23,194 nt of DNA. Origin: an uncultured Oscillibacter sp. (GTDB lineage Bacteria > Bacillota > Clostridia > Oscillospirales > Oscillospiraceae). The translations under genes were made by a program, and so were the position numbers. The notes beneath the pieces are model-generated. The model did no database searches. It worked only from the letters and a program-made list of their open reading frames with translations, and was not told the origin of the DNA. Positions within the stretch are counted from its first letter, which is position 1; each line of letters opens with the position of its first letter. Of this stretch, positions 1-6,937 are shown piece by piece. The stretch is from assembly GCA_900551885.1 (NCBI GenBank), contig URXS01000022.1, positions 1 to 23,194 on the forward strand. The letters are read 5' to 3'.

Positions 1-1
1 C

Positions 2-586
2 ATCGAGGACGACTACGACAGCGAGCTGCGGTTCACCGGGCGGCCCATCCCCACCCTCCAGAGCATTGACCGGGGCGGCCGGGTGCTGTACATGAACACC
101 TTCTCCCAGACCATCTCTCCCTCCATGCGGCTGGGCTTTGTGGTGCTGCCGCCGGCGCTGCTGGCGGAGTACCGCCGTCGGCTGGACTTCTACGCCTGCA
201 CGGTACCGGCTCTGGAGCAGCATGTGCTGGCCCTGTTTCTCTCGGAGGGGCATTACGAGCGGCACTTGTCCCGGATGCGCAAGGAGTACCGACTCCGCCG
301 CGACGCGGTGCTGGAGGCCTTCCGGTCCAGCTCCTTTGCCAGTAGGATCACCCTTTCGGAGCAGGGTGCGGGGCTCCACTTTCTGCTGCGACTGAAGACA
401 AGCCGGTCCGATGAGGACCTGCGCCGCCGGGGGGAGGCCCTGGGGGTGCGGCTGGGATTTTTGTCGGAGTATGCCGCCCTACCCAGCCCCACCTACGCCC
501 ACACCCTGGTGGTCAACTACGGCGGGTTGGAGCCCGCCGCCCTGCCGGAAGCCATGGCGCTGCTGGGGGCGGTTTTTGCGGAGTAA
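2..586 (+). CDS. MocR/PdxR-type GntR-family regulator, aminotransferase domain (5' end outside window)
   Basis: The reading frame is open from base 2, so the gene begins upstream; about 194 C-terminal codons are visible. The first residues IEDDYDSELRFTGRPIP are the conserved fold-type I aminotransferase stretch of MocR regulators, which fuse a GntR winged helix to an aminotransferase-like domain that binds PLP. The next block, NTFSQTISPSMRLGF, is where the family carries the PLP-binding lysine (usually TFSK); here the codon at 98-100 is CAG, giving Gln. The C-terminus (LHFLLRL, then VNYGG) fits the small domain. MocR proteins usually activate or repress a divergent vitamin B6, GABA or amino-acid gene. 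The target would lie upstream and is not visible. The family call is confident; the specific role is unknown. Confidence 0.85.
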   Translation: MEDDYDSELRFTGRPIPTLQSIDRGGRVLYMNTFSQTISPSMRLGFVVLPPALLAEYRRRLDFYACTVPALEQHVLALFLSEGHYERHLSRMRKEYRLRRDAVLEAFRSSSFASRITLSEQGAGLHFLLRLKTSRSDEDLRRRGEALGVRLGFLSEYAALPSPTYAHTLVVNYGGLEPAALPEAMALLGAVFAE

Positions 587-588
587 AA

Positions 589-624
589 AACGGCGTCCGG
601 ACCCGCTTGGGTCCGGACGCCGTT
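589..624 (-). terminator. Rho-independent terminator of the rpe-dcyD-recR operon
   Basis: A perfect 16-bp stem (589-604 with 609-624) encloses a 4-nt loop. Read on the minus strand it is followed by a run of T (the A-run at 585-590), so it best terminates the recR transcript. It may also stop the convergent MocR gene, but the plus-strand side has no clear T-run. Confidence 0.9.
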
Positions 625-650
625 CATTATCTTGATCTCTCTGTGCCGCC

Positions 651-1250
651 TCAGATGTCCCGGCGGCCCTCCAGGGCCCGCATGAGGGTGGCGTCGTCGG
701 CGAATTCCAGGTGCCCGCCCACGGGGATGCCGTAGGCCAGGCGCGTCACCCGCACGCCGAAGGGCTTCAGCAGCCGGGCGATGTACATGGCGGTGGCCTC
801 TCCCTCGGTGTCGGGGTTGGTGGCCATGATGACCTCCTCCACACCGCCTTTGGCCACCCGCTCCACCAGGGACTTGATGGAAAGATCGTCGGGTCCCACG
901 TGGTTCATGGGGGAGATGACGCCGTGGAGTACGTGGTAGCGGCCGTTGTACTCCCGGCTGCGCTCGATGGCGGCCACGTCCCGGGGGTCTGCCACCACGC
1001 AGATGGTGGACGGGTCCCGCTTGGGGGAGGCGCAGATGGGGCACAGGCCCCCGGCGGTGAAGTTCTGGCACTCCGGGCAGCAGGTGACGCTGCGCTTGGC
1101 GTCCAGAATGGCCTCGGCGAACTCCCGGGCCTCCTCCTCCGGCAGGCCCAGCACGTAGAAGGCCAGCCGCTGGGCGGACTTACCGCCGATACCCGGCAGC
1201 CGGGCAAACTGCTCCACCAGTTTTTCAAGGGGTGCGGGGAAATATTCCAT
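651..1250 (-). CDS. recR: Recombination mediator protein RecR
   Basis: A 199-residue protein of normal family length. RecR works with RecO and RecF to load RecA on gapped single-stranded DNA. The order is a helix-hairpin-helix (LPGIGGKSAQRLA, about residues 18-30), a C4 zinc finger (C58, C61, C70, C73) and a Toprim domain with TNPDTEGEATA near residue 144. The start MEYFPAPLEKL matches the family N-terminus and has an AAAGGAG ribosome site that overlaps the stop codon of the upstream gene, implying coupling. It is the last gene of a three-gene operon; the usual firmicute partners dnaX and yaaK are not adjacent here. Confidence 0.97.
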   Translation of the reverse strand: MEYFPAPLEKLVEQFARLPGIGGKSAQRLAFYVLGLPEEEAREFAEAILDAKRSVTCCPECQNFTAGGLCPICASPKRDPSTICVVADPRDVAAIERSREYNGRYHVLHGVISPMNHVGPDDLSIKSLVERVAKGGVEEVIMATNPDTEGEATAMYIARLLKPFGVRVTRLAYGIPVGGHLEFADDATLMRALEGRRDI

Positions 1251-1268
1251 GGTGTATGGTACGCTCCT

Positions 1269-2249
1269 TTATTTCGATGCTTCCGGCAGGTCCATGGCAA
1301 ACAACGCCGCCGCGCCGCCGGTGTGGACAAAGGCCAGGGCGCCGTCGCCGGGGAAGCGCCCCTCTTTCAGCAGCCGCAGCATGCCCGCCCAGGCCTTGCC
1401 GGTGTAGACCGGGTCCAGCAGAATGCCCTCCGTCCGGGCCAGCTCCCGGATATAGGGGGTGTCCTCCGGGTTGGGAATGGCGTAGCCGGGACCCACGTGG
1501 TAGACCATTTCAAAGTCGCCGTCCCGGCGGGACAGGTCCCACCCCAGCAGCTCCGCCGCCCCGGCGGCCAGGCGGGGGACGATCTCCTCAAAGGGGTCGT
1601 CGTCCACACCGATGCCGGTGACTTTGGCGTCCGGCAGATACCGTTTCGCCCCCAGCAGCAGCCCGGCGGTGGTGCCGCCGGAGCCGGTGGCGGAGACGAT
1701 GTGGTCGATGGTGACCCCCTCCGGGGTCTGGGCAGCCAGCTCCTCCACGCAGTGGACGTACCCAATGGCCCCCAGAGCCGTGGACCCGCCCACGGGAATG
1801 GGGCAGCACTTATGGCCCTGGGCCGCCAGTTCGGCGCCCAGGCGGTCCATCTCCCGGTAGATGTCCTGATAGTCGTCGGTGTCGATCAGGCGGACCTGGG
1901 CACCGTAGATCTCGTCCAGCACCAGGTTGCCCAGGTGACCGGTGACGCCCCGGTCCTTCAGCAGGAGGATGGTCTTCATCCCCAGCCGGTCGGCGCAGGC
2001 GGCGGTCAGCATGGCGTGGTTGGACTGGGCCCCGCCGGTGGTGAACACCGTGTCGCAGCCGTCGGCCTTTGCCTTCGCCAGCAGGTACTCCAGCTTGCGG
2101 ACCTTGTTGCCCCCTAGCGCCACGCCGCACAGGTCATCCCGCTTGATGTAGATGTCCCGGCCGTATTGGGCACTGATCTGCTCCAGCTTGTAAAAGGGCG
2201 TTGGATAGATGCCCAGGGGAACTCTGGGCAGATGGTTGTATCCGGTCAT
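1269..2249 (-). CDS. D-cysteine desulfhydrase / ACC deaminase-family PLP enzyme
   Basis: A 326-residue fold-type II PLP enzyme. The motif KRDDLCGVALGGNKVRKLE contains the likely Schiff-base lysine K49, and TTGGAQSNHA (S76-N77-H78) follows as in D-cysteine desulfhydrase and ACC deaminase. SATGSGGTTAG is the phosphate-binding loop, and HTGGAAALFA closes the protein. The family converts D-cysteine to pyruvate, H2S and ammonia, or acts on related small D-amino acids; the sequence alone does not separate these substrates. The start at 2249 is preferred over an in-frame upstream codon because GAGGGGG lies just before it, overlapping the rpe stop; the gap to rpe is 10 nt. It lies between rpe and recR, an uncommon grouping. 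Confidence 0.88.
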   Translation of the reverse strand: MTGYNHLPRVPLGIYPTPFYKLEQISAQYGRDIYIKRDDLCGVALGGNKVRKLEYLLAKAKADGCDTVFTTGGAQSNHAMLTAACADRLGMKTILLLKDRGVTGHLGNLVLDEIYGAQVRLIDTDDYQDIYREMDRLGAELAAQGHKCCPIPVGGSTALGAIGYVHCVEELAAQTPEGVTIDHIVSATGSGGTTAGLLLGAKRYLPDAKVTGIGVDDDPFEEIVPRLAAGAAELLGWDLSRRDGDFEMVYHVGPGYAIPNPEDTPYIRELARTEGILLDPVYTGKAWAGMLRLLKEGRFPGDGALAFVHTGGAAALFAMDLPEASK

Positions 2250-2259
2250 AGGCGCCCCC

Positions 2260-2904
2260 TCATCCCCGGAGGGCGGCGATGCGGGCAGGGATATCCTCCG
2301 CCTTGTAGACGGCGCTGCCGGCCACCAGCACATTGGCTCCGGCGGCGATGCAGACCTTGCAGGTCTCCGGGTCCACGCCGCCGTCCACCTCCAGCTCGCA
2401 GTCCGGGTTCTTCTCGTCGATCCAGGCCCGGATGGTGGAAACCTTGGGCATCATGTCGGCCATGAATTTCTGGCCGCCGAAGCCCGGCTCCACCGTCATC
2501 ACCAGAATCAGCTCCACCTTCTCCAGGTAGGGCAATGCCGCCTCCGCGGGGGTCTTGGGCTTGAGGACAATGCCGGCCTTTTTCCCCTTGGCGTGGATCT
2601 TGTCGATGGCGGCGTGGATGTTCTCCGCCGTATCGGACTCCACATGGACCGTCACCAGGTCGGCGCCGGCGTCACAGAACTGCTCCACATACCGCACCGG
2701 CTGCACAATCATCAGATGAACGTCCATGGGCAGTGTGGTGGTGGGCCGCAGCGACTTGACCACCGGAATGCCGATGGTGATGTTGGGGACGAACATGCCG
2801 TCCATCACGTCCACATGGACGTAATCGGCGGTGGAGATCCGCTGGATGTCCCGCTCCAGATTCGCAAAATCGGCGGAGAGAATGCTGGGTGCGATCTTTA
2901 CCAT
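2260..2904 (-). CDS. rpe: Ribulose-phosphate 3-epimerase
   Basis: A 214-residue TIM-barrel enzyme that interconverts ribulose 5-phosphate and xylulose 5-phosphate in the pentose phosphate pathway. The N-terminus MVKIAPSILSADFANL is diagnostic. Metal and catalytic residues are visible: H30 and D32 in HVDVMDG, H63 in DVHLMI, and the aspartate of EVDGGVD near residue 172. VEPGFGGQKF is the phosphate and mobile-loop region. The frame stays open upstream of 2904, but the conserved start and an AGAGGGG ribosome site fix the start there. It is the first gene of the rpe-dcyD-recR operon and is preceded by a long structured leader. Confidence 0.97.
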   Translation of the reverse strand: MVKIAPSILSADFANLERDIQRISTADYVHVDVMDGMFVPNITIGIPVVKSLRPTTTLPMDVHLMIVQPVRYVEQFCDAGADLVTVHVESDTAENIHAAIDKIHAKGKKAGIVLKPKTPAEAALPYLEKVELILVMTVEPGFGGQKFMADMMPKVSTIRAWIDEKNPDCELEVDGGVDPETCKVCIAAGANVLVAGSAVYKAEDIPARIAALRG

Positions 2905-2936
2905 GGAAAACCCCTCTTTTCTTGAAATGGGAAGGG

Positions 2937-2980
2937 CCTCCGCCCCTGGGCCGGGCCGCCGGCCCCTGTGGCGGCGGAGG
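2937..2980 (-). other. Two-tier hairpin in the rpe 5' leader
   Basis: An outer 8-bp stem (2937-2944 with 2973-2980) encloses an inner perfect 7-bp GC stem (2948-2954 with 2959-2965, 4-nt loop). It would sit in the rpe transcript about 35 nt before the start. No T-run follows on the minus strand, so it is not a standard terminator. Confidence 0.45.
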
Positions 2981-3079
2981 GCTGCGCCGCATAGGATACC
3001 CCAAGCGGAGGGCGCCCCCCAGTTGACTCTTCCGCGCAGCGTCCGCCCCTGGCGCGGAGCGCCGCCGCTTTTTTGAATA

Positions 3080-3109
3080 GGGAGCCGGTGGGATGTCCCG
3101 CCGGCTCCC
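3080..3109. repeat. 13-bp inverted repeat (hairpin)
   Basis: The arms 3080-3092 and 3097-3109 pair over 13 bp with one G-T pair and a 4-nt loop. No T-run follows on either strand, so a terminator role is weak. It lies between the divergent rpe and lipoprotein genes. Confidence 0.5.
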
Positions 3110-3266
3110 ATTGCTTTGCAGAATCAGTGTATCAAACTCCGGCAGCAAAAGCAACCGCCCTGTTTCCTCTTCAGGCCGGGAATTTTCAGCGCGGGTCCAA
3201 AACCCTGGCCGGTTTCTTTCGTCTTTATCTGTATACAGCTTCCCTGACAGAGAGGAGACTGCGTCA

Positions 3267-3593
3267 ATGAAAAGACATCTAGCTTTGCTGGTGCTGATCC
3301 TGTGGCTGACCGGCTGCGCCAGTGACACGGAGACAGACTATGCCTCCGCCCTGATGTGGAACGACACAATTTATTATTTGTCCGTTCAGGAGGCGGACGA
3401 TGTCCCGGAGAGCGCCGTCATCGGGACTGTCACCGCTGAAACAGAGACCTTTCCCCGGGAAAACGGCCAGGCCAACTGCTGCCCGCCCGGCACGCCCGTG
3501 GCGGAAACGGAGGAGGGGCTGGCTCTCCTGCTGGACGGCGCCTGGTACCTGTGCCGGCCCAAAGCGGCCGGCAGCGCCGGTCAGGCCCCGTGA
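3267..3593 (+). CDS. Small predicted lipoprotein of unknown function
   Basis: A 108-residue protein. The start at 3267 is chosen because AGAGGAG ends 9 nt upstream and the product then begins with a textbook lipoprotein signal: MKRH, a hydrophobic stretch, then LTGC with the lipidated cysteine at residue 17. The mature part is acidic and carries MWNDTIYYLS followed by a predicted beta-rich segment and two nearby cysteines (NCCPPGTP). It should be exported and anchored on the outer face of the membrane. I recognise no named family. It precedes the arsR-trx operon by about 100 nt with a separate promoter region between, so co-regulation is not implied. The gene call is good; the function is unknown. 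Confidence 0.75.
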   Translation: MKRHLALLVLILWLTGCASDTETDYASALMWNDTIYYLSVQEADDVPESAVIGTVTAETETFPRENGQANCCPPGTPVAETEEGLALLLDGAWYLCRPKAAGSAGQAP

Positions 3594-3619
3594 TCAGCTA
3601 CAAGAAAATTTTTAAATTG

Positions 3620-3658
3620 TTGCAAAAGCTACTTTTATAATGATAACATTATGATACT
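3620..3658 (+). promoter_or_regulatory. Promoter and predicted ArsR operator of the arsR-trx operon
   Basis: An AT-rich island in GC-rich DNA. A perfect inverted repeat, ATAATG-ATAA-CATTAT, spans 3637-3652, a length and base pattern typical of ArsR/SmtB operators. It overlaps candidate core promoters: TTGCAA (3620-3625) with GATAAC (3642-3647, 16-nt spacer), or a TATAAT at 3636-3641 without a good -35. The exact -10 cannot be settled from sequence, but each choice places the repeat inside the polymerase site, consistent with autorepression. Confidence 0.65.
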
Positions 3659-3698
3659 CTAATATTGCAAGCAGGAAGCAGAAAGGACGGTGCAAAGG

Positions 3699-3998
3699 AT
3701 GGATGTACAGATCGATTACCAGGAGCGGGCGGAGCTGCTGAAGGCCCTGTCCAACCCCGTCCGCCTGCGGATCGTCCACGGGCTGTTGCGCCGAGGCTGC
3801 CACAACGTCTCCTGCATGGAGCGGGCCACGGGCATGTCCCAGTCCTGCATCTCCCAGCATTTGCAGAAGCTGCGGGCGGCGGGCGTGGTGTCCACGGAGC
3901 GGTCCGGCAACGAAGTGATCTATCACGTATCCTCGCCGGTGGCTGCCGGCGTGGTGGCGATACTGATGGGAGAGGAGGCCTCTACATATGTCCTGTGA
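3699..3998 (+). CDS. ArsR/SmtB-family transcriptional regulator
   Basis: A 99-residue winged-helix repressor. ALSNPVRLRIVHGLL is the ArsR-family alpha-2 signature and MSQSCISQHLQKLRAAGVV is the recognition helix, followed by the beta-wing STERSGNEVIYHV. It carries three cysteines: C34 and C39 just before the recognition helix and C50 within it. This suggests a thiol, persulfide or metal sensor, but the classical CVC metal site is not present. The start at 3699 is favoured over a GTG at 3690 because the AAAGGA site at 3682-3687 gives proper spacing only to 3699. Its last 11 nt overlap the following reductase gene, so the two are translationally coupled. It probably represses its own operon through the inverted repeat at 3637-3652. 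Confidence 0.92.
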   Translation: MDVQIDYQERAELLKALSNPVRLRIVHGLLRRGCHNVSCMERATGMSQSCISQHLQKLRAAGVVSTERSGNEVIYHVSSPVAAGVVAILMGEEASTYVL

Positions 3999-4815
3999 CA
4001 TTCTGGTGATCGGCGGTGGCCCGGCGGGATTGTCCGCAGCGGTCAACGTCCGGGCCCGGGGCCGCAGTGTCCTGGTGGTCTCCAATCCTCTGGAGGAAAA
4101 TCCCCTGTGGCCGGCGGAGCGGGTGGATAACTATCCGGGTCTGCCGGGTGTCTCCGGAGCAGAGCTGCTGACGACCCTGCACCGCCATGCGGAGCGCTCT
4201 GGTGCGGAATTCCTGACGGGGCGGGTTCTCTCCTCCGTCCAGATGCCGGACGCCTGGTACGTCAGCGTGGGGCCCGACATGTACAACGCCAAAGCCATCA
4301 TTCTGGCGGCGGGCGTGGCCCGGGGGAAGAAGTTCCCCGGTGAGGCAGAGTTCCTGGGCCGGGGCGTCAGCTACTGCGCCACCTGCGACGGGATGCTCTA
4401 CCGGGAAAAGGACGTGGCGGTGCTGGGTTACAGCGACTCCGCCCGGCAGGAGGCGGAATTTTTGGAGCGGATCGGCTGCCGCGTCACCTACTTCGACCGG
4501 CCCCGGACCTGCGAGATCCAGGGAACCGACCGCGTCCGCTCCGTCACCTGCGACGGAAAGACGGCGAAGGTGGCGTGCGTGTTCATTCTGCGGCCCACCC
4601 TGGCCCCCACGGATCTGTTCCCGGGCCTGGCGGTGGAGAAGGGCTATGTGGCGGTGGACCGCCGGATGGCCACCAATCTGCCGGGCCTCTTCGCTGCCGG
4701 GGACTGCACCGGTGGGCCCCTCCAGGCGGTAAAGGCCGCCGGAGAAGGGCTGATCGCCGGCCAGAGCGCCGCCGCCTACGTCTCGGACCTGGAGCGGCAG
4801 GCCAGAAAAGGCTAG
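3988..4815 (+). CDS. Thioredoxin reductase-like flavoprotein, probably NADPH-independent (FFTR type)
   Basis: A 275-residue class of the TrxB fold, shorter than the usual 305-330. The FAD-binding GGGPAG (G9-G14), the redox-active CATC (C130-C133) and the C-terminal AAGDCTGG are intact. The NADPH half is degraded: where TrxB has GGGDSA and later HRRxxxR, this protein has GYSDSA (147-152) followed by VTYFDRPRTCE with no HRR motif. Loss of both motifs is the hallmark of ferredoxin-dependent flavin thioredoxin reductases known from clostridia and cyanobacteria. The electron donor is therefore inferred to be ferredoxin rather than NADPH. It overlaps arsR by 11 nt, has an AGAGGAGG ribosome site, and is followed by trxA, its likely partner. 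The alternative is a divergent NADPH enzyme. Confidence 0.88.
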   Translation: MSCDILVIGGGPAGLSAAVNVRARGRSVLVVSNPLEENPLWPAERVDNYPGLPGVSGAELLTTLHRHAERSGAEFLTGRVLSSVQMPDAWYVSVGPDMYNAKAIILAAGVARGKKFPGEAEFLGRGVSYCATCDGMLYREKDVAVLGYSDSARQEAEFLERIGCRVTYFDRPRTCEIQGTDRVRSVTCDGKTAKVACVFILRPTLAPTDLFPGLAVEKGYVAVDRRMATNLPGLFAAGDCTGGPLQAVKAAGEGLIAGQSAAAYVSDLERQARKG

Positions 4816-4910
4816 GCGCATGAAGCACGGCGCAGGCGGGTACCCTCTGTAGGGAGTCCTGCGAAACATACAACGATTTCAAAAATAATCATATAAAGGA
4901 GTAATGAGCA

Positions 4911-5228
4911 ATGGCAATCAAACATTTCAACACCTCTGAGTTTGACGCCGCCGTGGAGGCGGCCCCCCTGGCCATGGTGGATTTCTGGGCCTCTTGGTGC
5001 GGCCCCTGCAAGATGCTCTCCCCGGTGGTGGAGTCCATCGCCGATCAGTACGAGGGCAAGGTCCTGGTGGGCAAGGTGAACGTGGACGAGGAGCCGGATC
5101 TGGCCCGGCGCTTCGGCGTCATGAGCATCCCCACCGTGGTGTTCCTGAAGAACGGCAAGGAGTTTGACCGGAAGGTGGGCGTCATGCCCGCCGGAGCCTT
5201 CACCTCCGTCCTGGACAACAATCTGTAA
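4911..5228 (+). CDS. trxA: Thioredoxin
   Basis: A 105-residue classical thioredoxin, cytoplasmic, with no signal peptide. The active site WCGPC is at residues 29-33, preceded by VDFWASW; the cis-proline loop SIPTVVFLKNG and the final FTSVLDN match the family. AAAGGAG at 4895-4901 is spaced 9 nt from the start. It follows the reductase gene by 95 nt, with no terminator between, and is followed by a strong terminator, so it closes the arsR-reductase-trxA operon. It is the expected acceptor of electrons from the adjacent flavoprotein. Confidence 0.97.
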   Translation: MAIKHFNTSEFDAAVEAAPLAMVDFWASWCGPCKMLSPVVESIADQYEGKVLVGKVNVDEEPDLARRFGVMSIPTVVFLKNGKEFDRKVGVMPAGAFTSVLDNNL

Positions 5229-5244
5229 GCGTCCCCACGCCCCA

Positions 5245-5280
5245 CAGGCGCCCGGCTTTCGCGGGGCGCCTGTTTTCGTT
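5245..5280 (+). terminator. Rho-independent terminator after trxA
   Basis: A GC-rich stem of 12 positions (5245-5256 with 5261-5272, one mismatch, TTTC loop) is followed by TTTTCGTTTCTTT. It ends the arsR-reductase-trxA transcript. Confidence 0.9.
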
Positions 5281-5403
5281 TCTTTGCAAAGGGTCAGGCC
5301 GTGCTGTTTCGGAAATGGCATTCCGCACGGTGACCGTACCTCTCCCTCCTTCATGGAAGTGCCTCGCACTCCTGTCCTTTGGAGCGGAGGAAAAACAGAG
5401 GAA

Positions 5404-5435
5404 AAAACGGCGGAGGCTTTCGTCTCCGCCGTTTT
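5404..5435 (-). terminator. Rho-independent terminator after the MATE gene
   Basis: A perfect 12-bp stem (5404-5415 with 5424-5435) with an 8-nt loop. On the minus strand it is followed by a T-run (A-run at 5402-5407 on the plus strand), fitting termination of the MATE transcript. Confidence 0.88.
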
Positions 5436-5450
5436 CATTCATATGTGTTG

Positions 5451-6839
5451 TCAGGCAGCTTTGTTGCCGATACGGGCCTCCACCGTCCGCATGGTCTTGC
5501 GCAGGAAGATGATGCTGAGGGTCAGGGAAATCAGCTCCGCCACCGGGAAGGCCACCCACACCAGCTCCAGCCGGCCGGTCAGGGACAGCAACCACGCCAC
5601 CGGCAGCAGTACCACCAACTGCCGGGCCACAGAGACGATCAGGCTGTGAATGGGGTTTCCGATCGCCTGACACACAGAGCCGGTGATGACGCAGAACCCA
5701 GCCAGCAGGAAGGAGAAGCTGATGATGCGCAGGGCCACATTGCCGATCTGCAGCATCTCGTCGGAGGCGCTGAAAAAGCGCAGCAGCGTGCCGGGGATGG
5801 CCTGGAACACGACAAAGCCGACTGTCATGATGCACATGGCAGCAATGATGGCCAGCTTTACGGTCCGTTTGACCCGGTCCAGACGGGCGGCGCCGTAGTT
5901 ATAACTGACGATAGGCACCATGCCGTTGTTGAGACCGAACACCGGCATGAACACAAAGCTCTGCAACTTGAAGTAAGCGCCGAACACGGCGGTAGCCGTT
6001 TTGGTGAAGCTGAAGAGGATCTTGTTCATGCCAAAGACCATCACCGAGCTGATGGACTGCATGACGATGGAGGGGAAGCCCACCCGGTAGATCTCCCCGG
6101 CGACCCGGCGGTCCCAGCGGACCTGCCGGAGGCTGATGTTGACATCGGGATTACACCTGATGTTCAGGATCAAGGCAATGCAGGCGGCGATCACCTGCCC
6201 CAGCACTGTGGCCGCAGCCGCACCGGCCACCTCCATCCGGGGAGCGCCGAAGAGGCCGAAGATCAAAATAGGGTCCATGACAATGTTGATCAGGGCGCCG
6301 ATCAACTGGGTGCACATGGCAAAGAAGGTGCGGCCGGTGGATTGCAGCAGCCGCTCAAAGCAGAACTGACAGAACACACCGACCGAGCAGCCCAGGCAGA
6401 TGCTGGCATACTGGGTGCCATACTCCACGATGGCGTCCTCCCCCGCGGCCTGCACCAGGAAGAAGGGCCGGGACAGGAAAATACCGATCAGGGCAAAGAG
6501 TACAAAGCTGCACAGGGACAGAAAAATGCCGGTGTTGGCGGCCCGGTCCGCCATGGCCTGGTTTTTCTCGCCCAGGGAGCGGGACAGCAGGGCATTGATA
6601 CCCACGGCGGTGCCGGAGCCCACGGCGATCATCAGATTCTGCAGGGGAAACGCCAGGGACACGGCGTTCAGGGCGTCCTCGCTGATCTGGGCCACGAACA
6701 CACTGTCCACCACGTTATAAAGAGCCTGAACCAACATGGAAATCATCATGGGAATCGCCATGCTGGCCAGAAGCCGGCCCACAGGCTGCACGCCCATTTT
6801 ATTCTCCTGGGGGGCGGCGGAAGAGGATTGACGTTCCAT
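5451..6839 (-). CDS. MATE-family efflux transporter
   Basis: A 462-residue integral membrane protein with two MatE halves and about 12 predicted hydrophobic segments. The first half begins MAIPMMISMLVQALYNVVDSVFVAQ, a typical MATE helix 1, and AVSLAFPLQNLM and GINALLSRSLG follow as in the NorM/DinF/MepA branches. The second half carries GFPSIVMQSISSVM and FGLNNGMVPIVSYNYGA. Such proteins export cationic drugs or metabolites using Na+ or H+ gradients; the substrate cannot be read from sequence. AAAGGA lies just upstream of the start at 6839. It is downstream of prfB on the same strand, but a terminator lies between, so it is probably a separate unit. Confidence 0.95.
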   Translation of the reverse strand: MERQSSSAAPQENKMGVQPVGRLLASMAIPMMISMLVQALYNVVDSVFVAQISEDALNAVSLAFPLQNLMIAVGSGTAVGINALLSRSLGEKNQAMADRAANTGIFLSLCSFVLFALIGIFLSRPFFLVQAAGEDAIVEYGTQYASICLGCSVGVFCQFCFERLLQSTGRTFFAMCTQLIGALINIVMDPILIFGLFGAPRMEVAGAAAATVLGQVIAACIALILNIRCNPDVNISLRQVRWDRRVAGEIYRVGFPSIVMQSISSVMVFGMNKILFSFTKTATAVFGAYFKLQSFVFMPVFGLNNGMVPIVSYNYGAARLDRVKRTVKLAIIAAMCIMTVGFVVFQAIPGTLLRFFSASDEMLQIGNVALRIISFSFLLAGFCVITGSVCQAIGNPIHSLIVSVARQLVVLLPVAWLLSLTGRLELVWVAFPVAELISLTLSIIFLRKTMRTVEARIGNKAA

Positions 6840-6902
6840 TTTTCTCTCATCCTTTCTCGTCTCTCAATGGATTTATCAAATCCGCAAAGCACTTTTTCCA
6901 CA

Positions 6903-6932
6903 AAAAGGACGTGGCGCAAGGCCACGCCTTTT
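6903..6932 (-). terminator. Rho-independent terminator after prfB
   Basis: The arms 6903-6915 and 6921-6932 pair over about 12 bp with one bulged base and a GCAAG-type loop. On the minus strand it ends in TTTTT, just beyond the prfB stop codon. Confidence 0.85.
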
Positions 6933-6937
6933 GGGGC

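Larger units (their letters stand above)
2905..3266. other. Gene-less region between rpe and the lipoprotein gene
   Basis: No credible coding sequence is visible; the overlapping open frames have arginine- and proline-rich translations typical of GC-rich non-coding DNA. It must hold the divergent promoters of rpe and the lipoprotein gene, but I could not fix convincing -35/-10 pairs for either. Two strong hairpins, at 2937-2980 and 3080-3109, are listed separately. Confidence 0.6.

Noticed and set aside
711..2117. 468-codon plus-strand frame across recR and the desulfhydrase gene
   Set aside because: It spans two recognisable genes on the opposite strand and shows no domain.
5310..5335. Hairpin-like repeat between the trxA and MATE terminators
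   Set aside because: The pairing is broken and no adjacent gene or T-run gives it a role.
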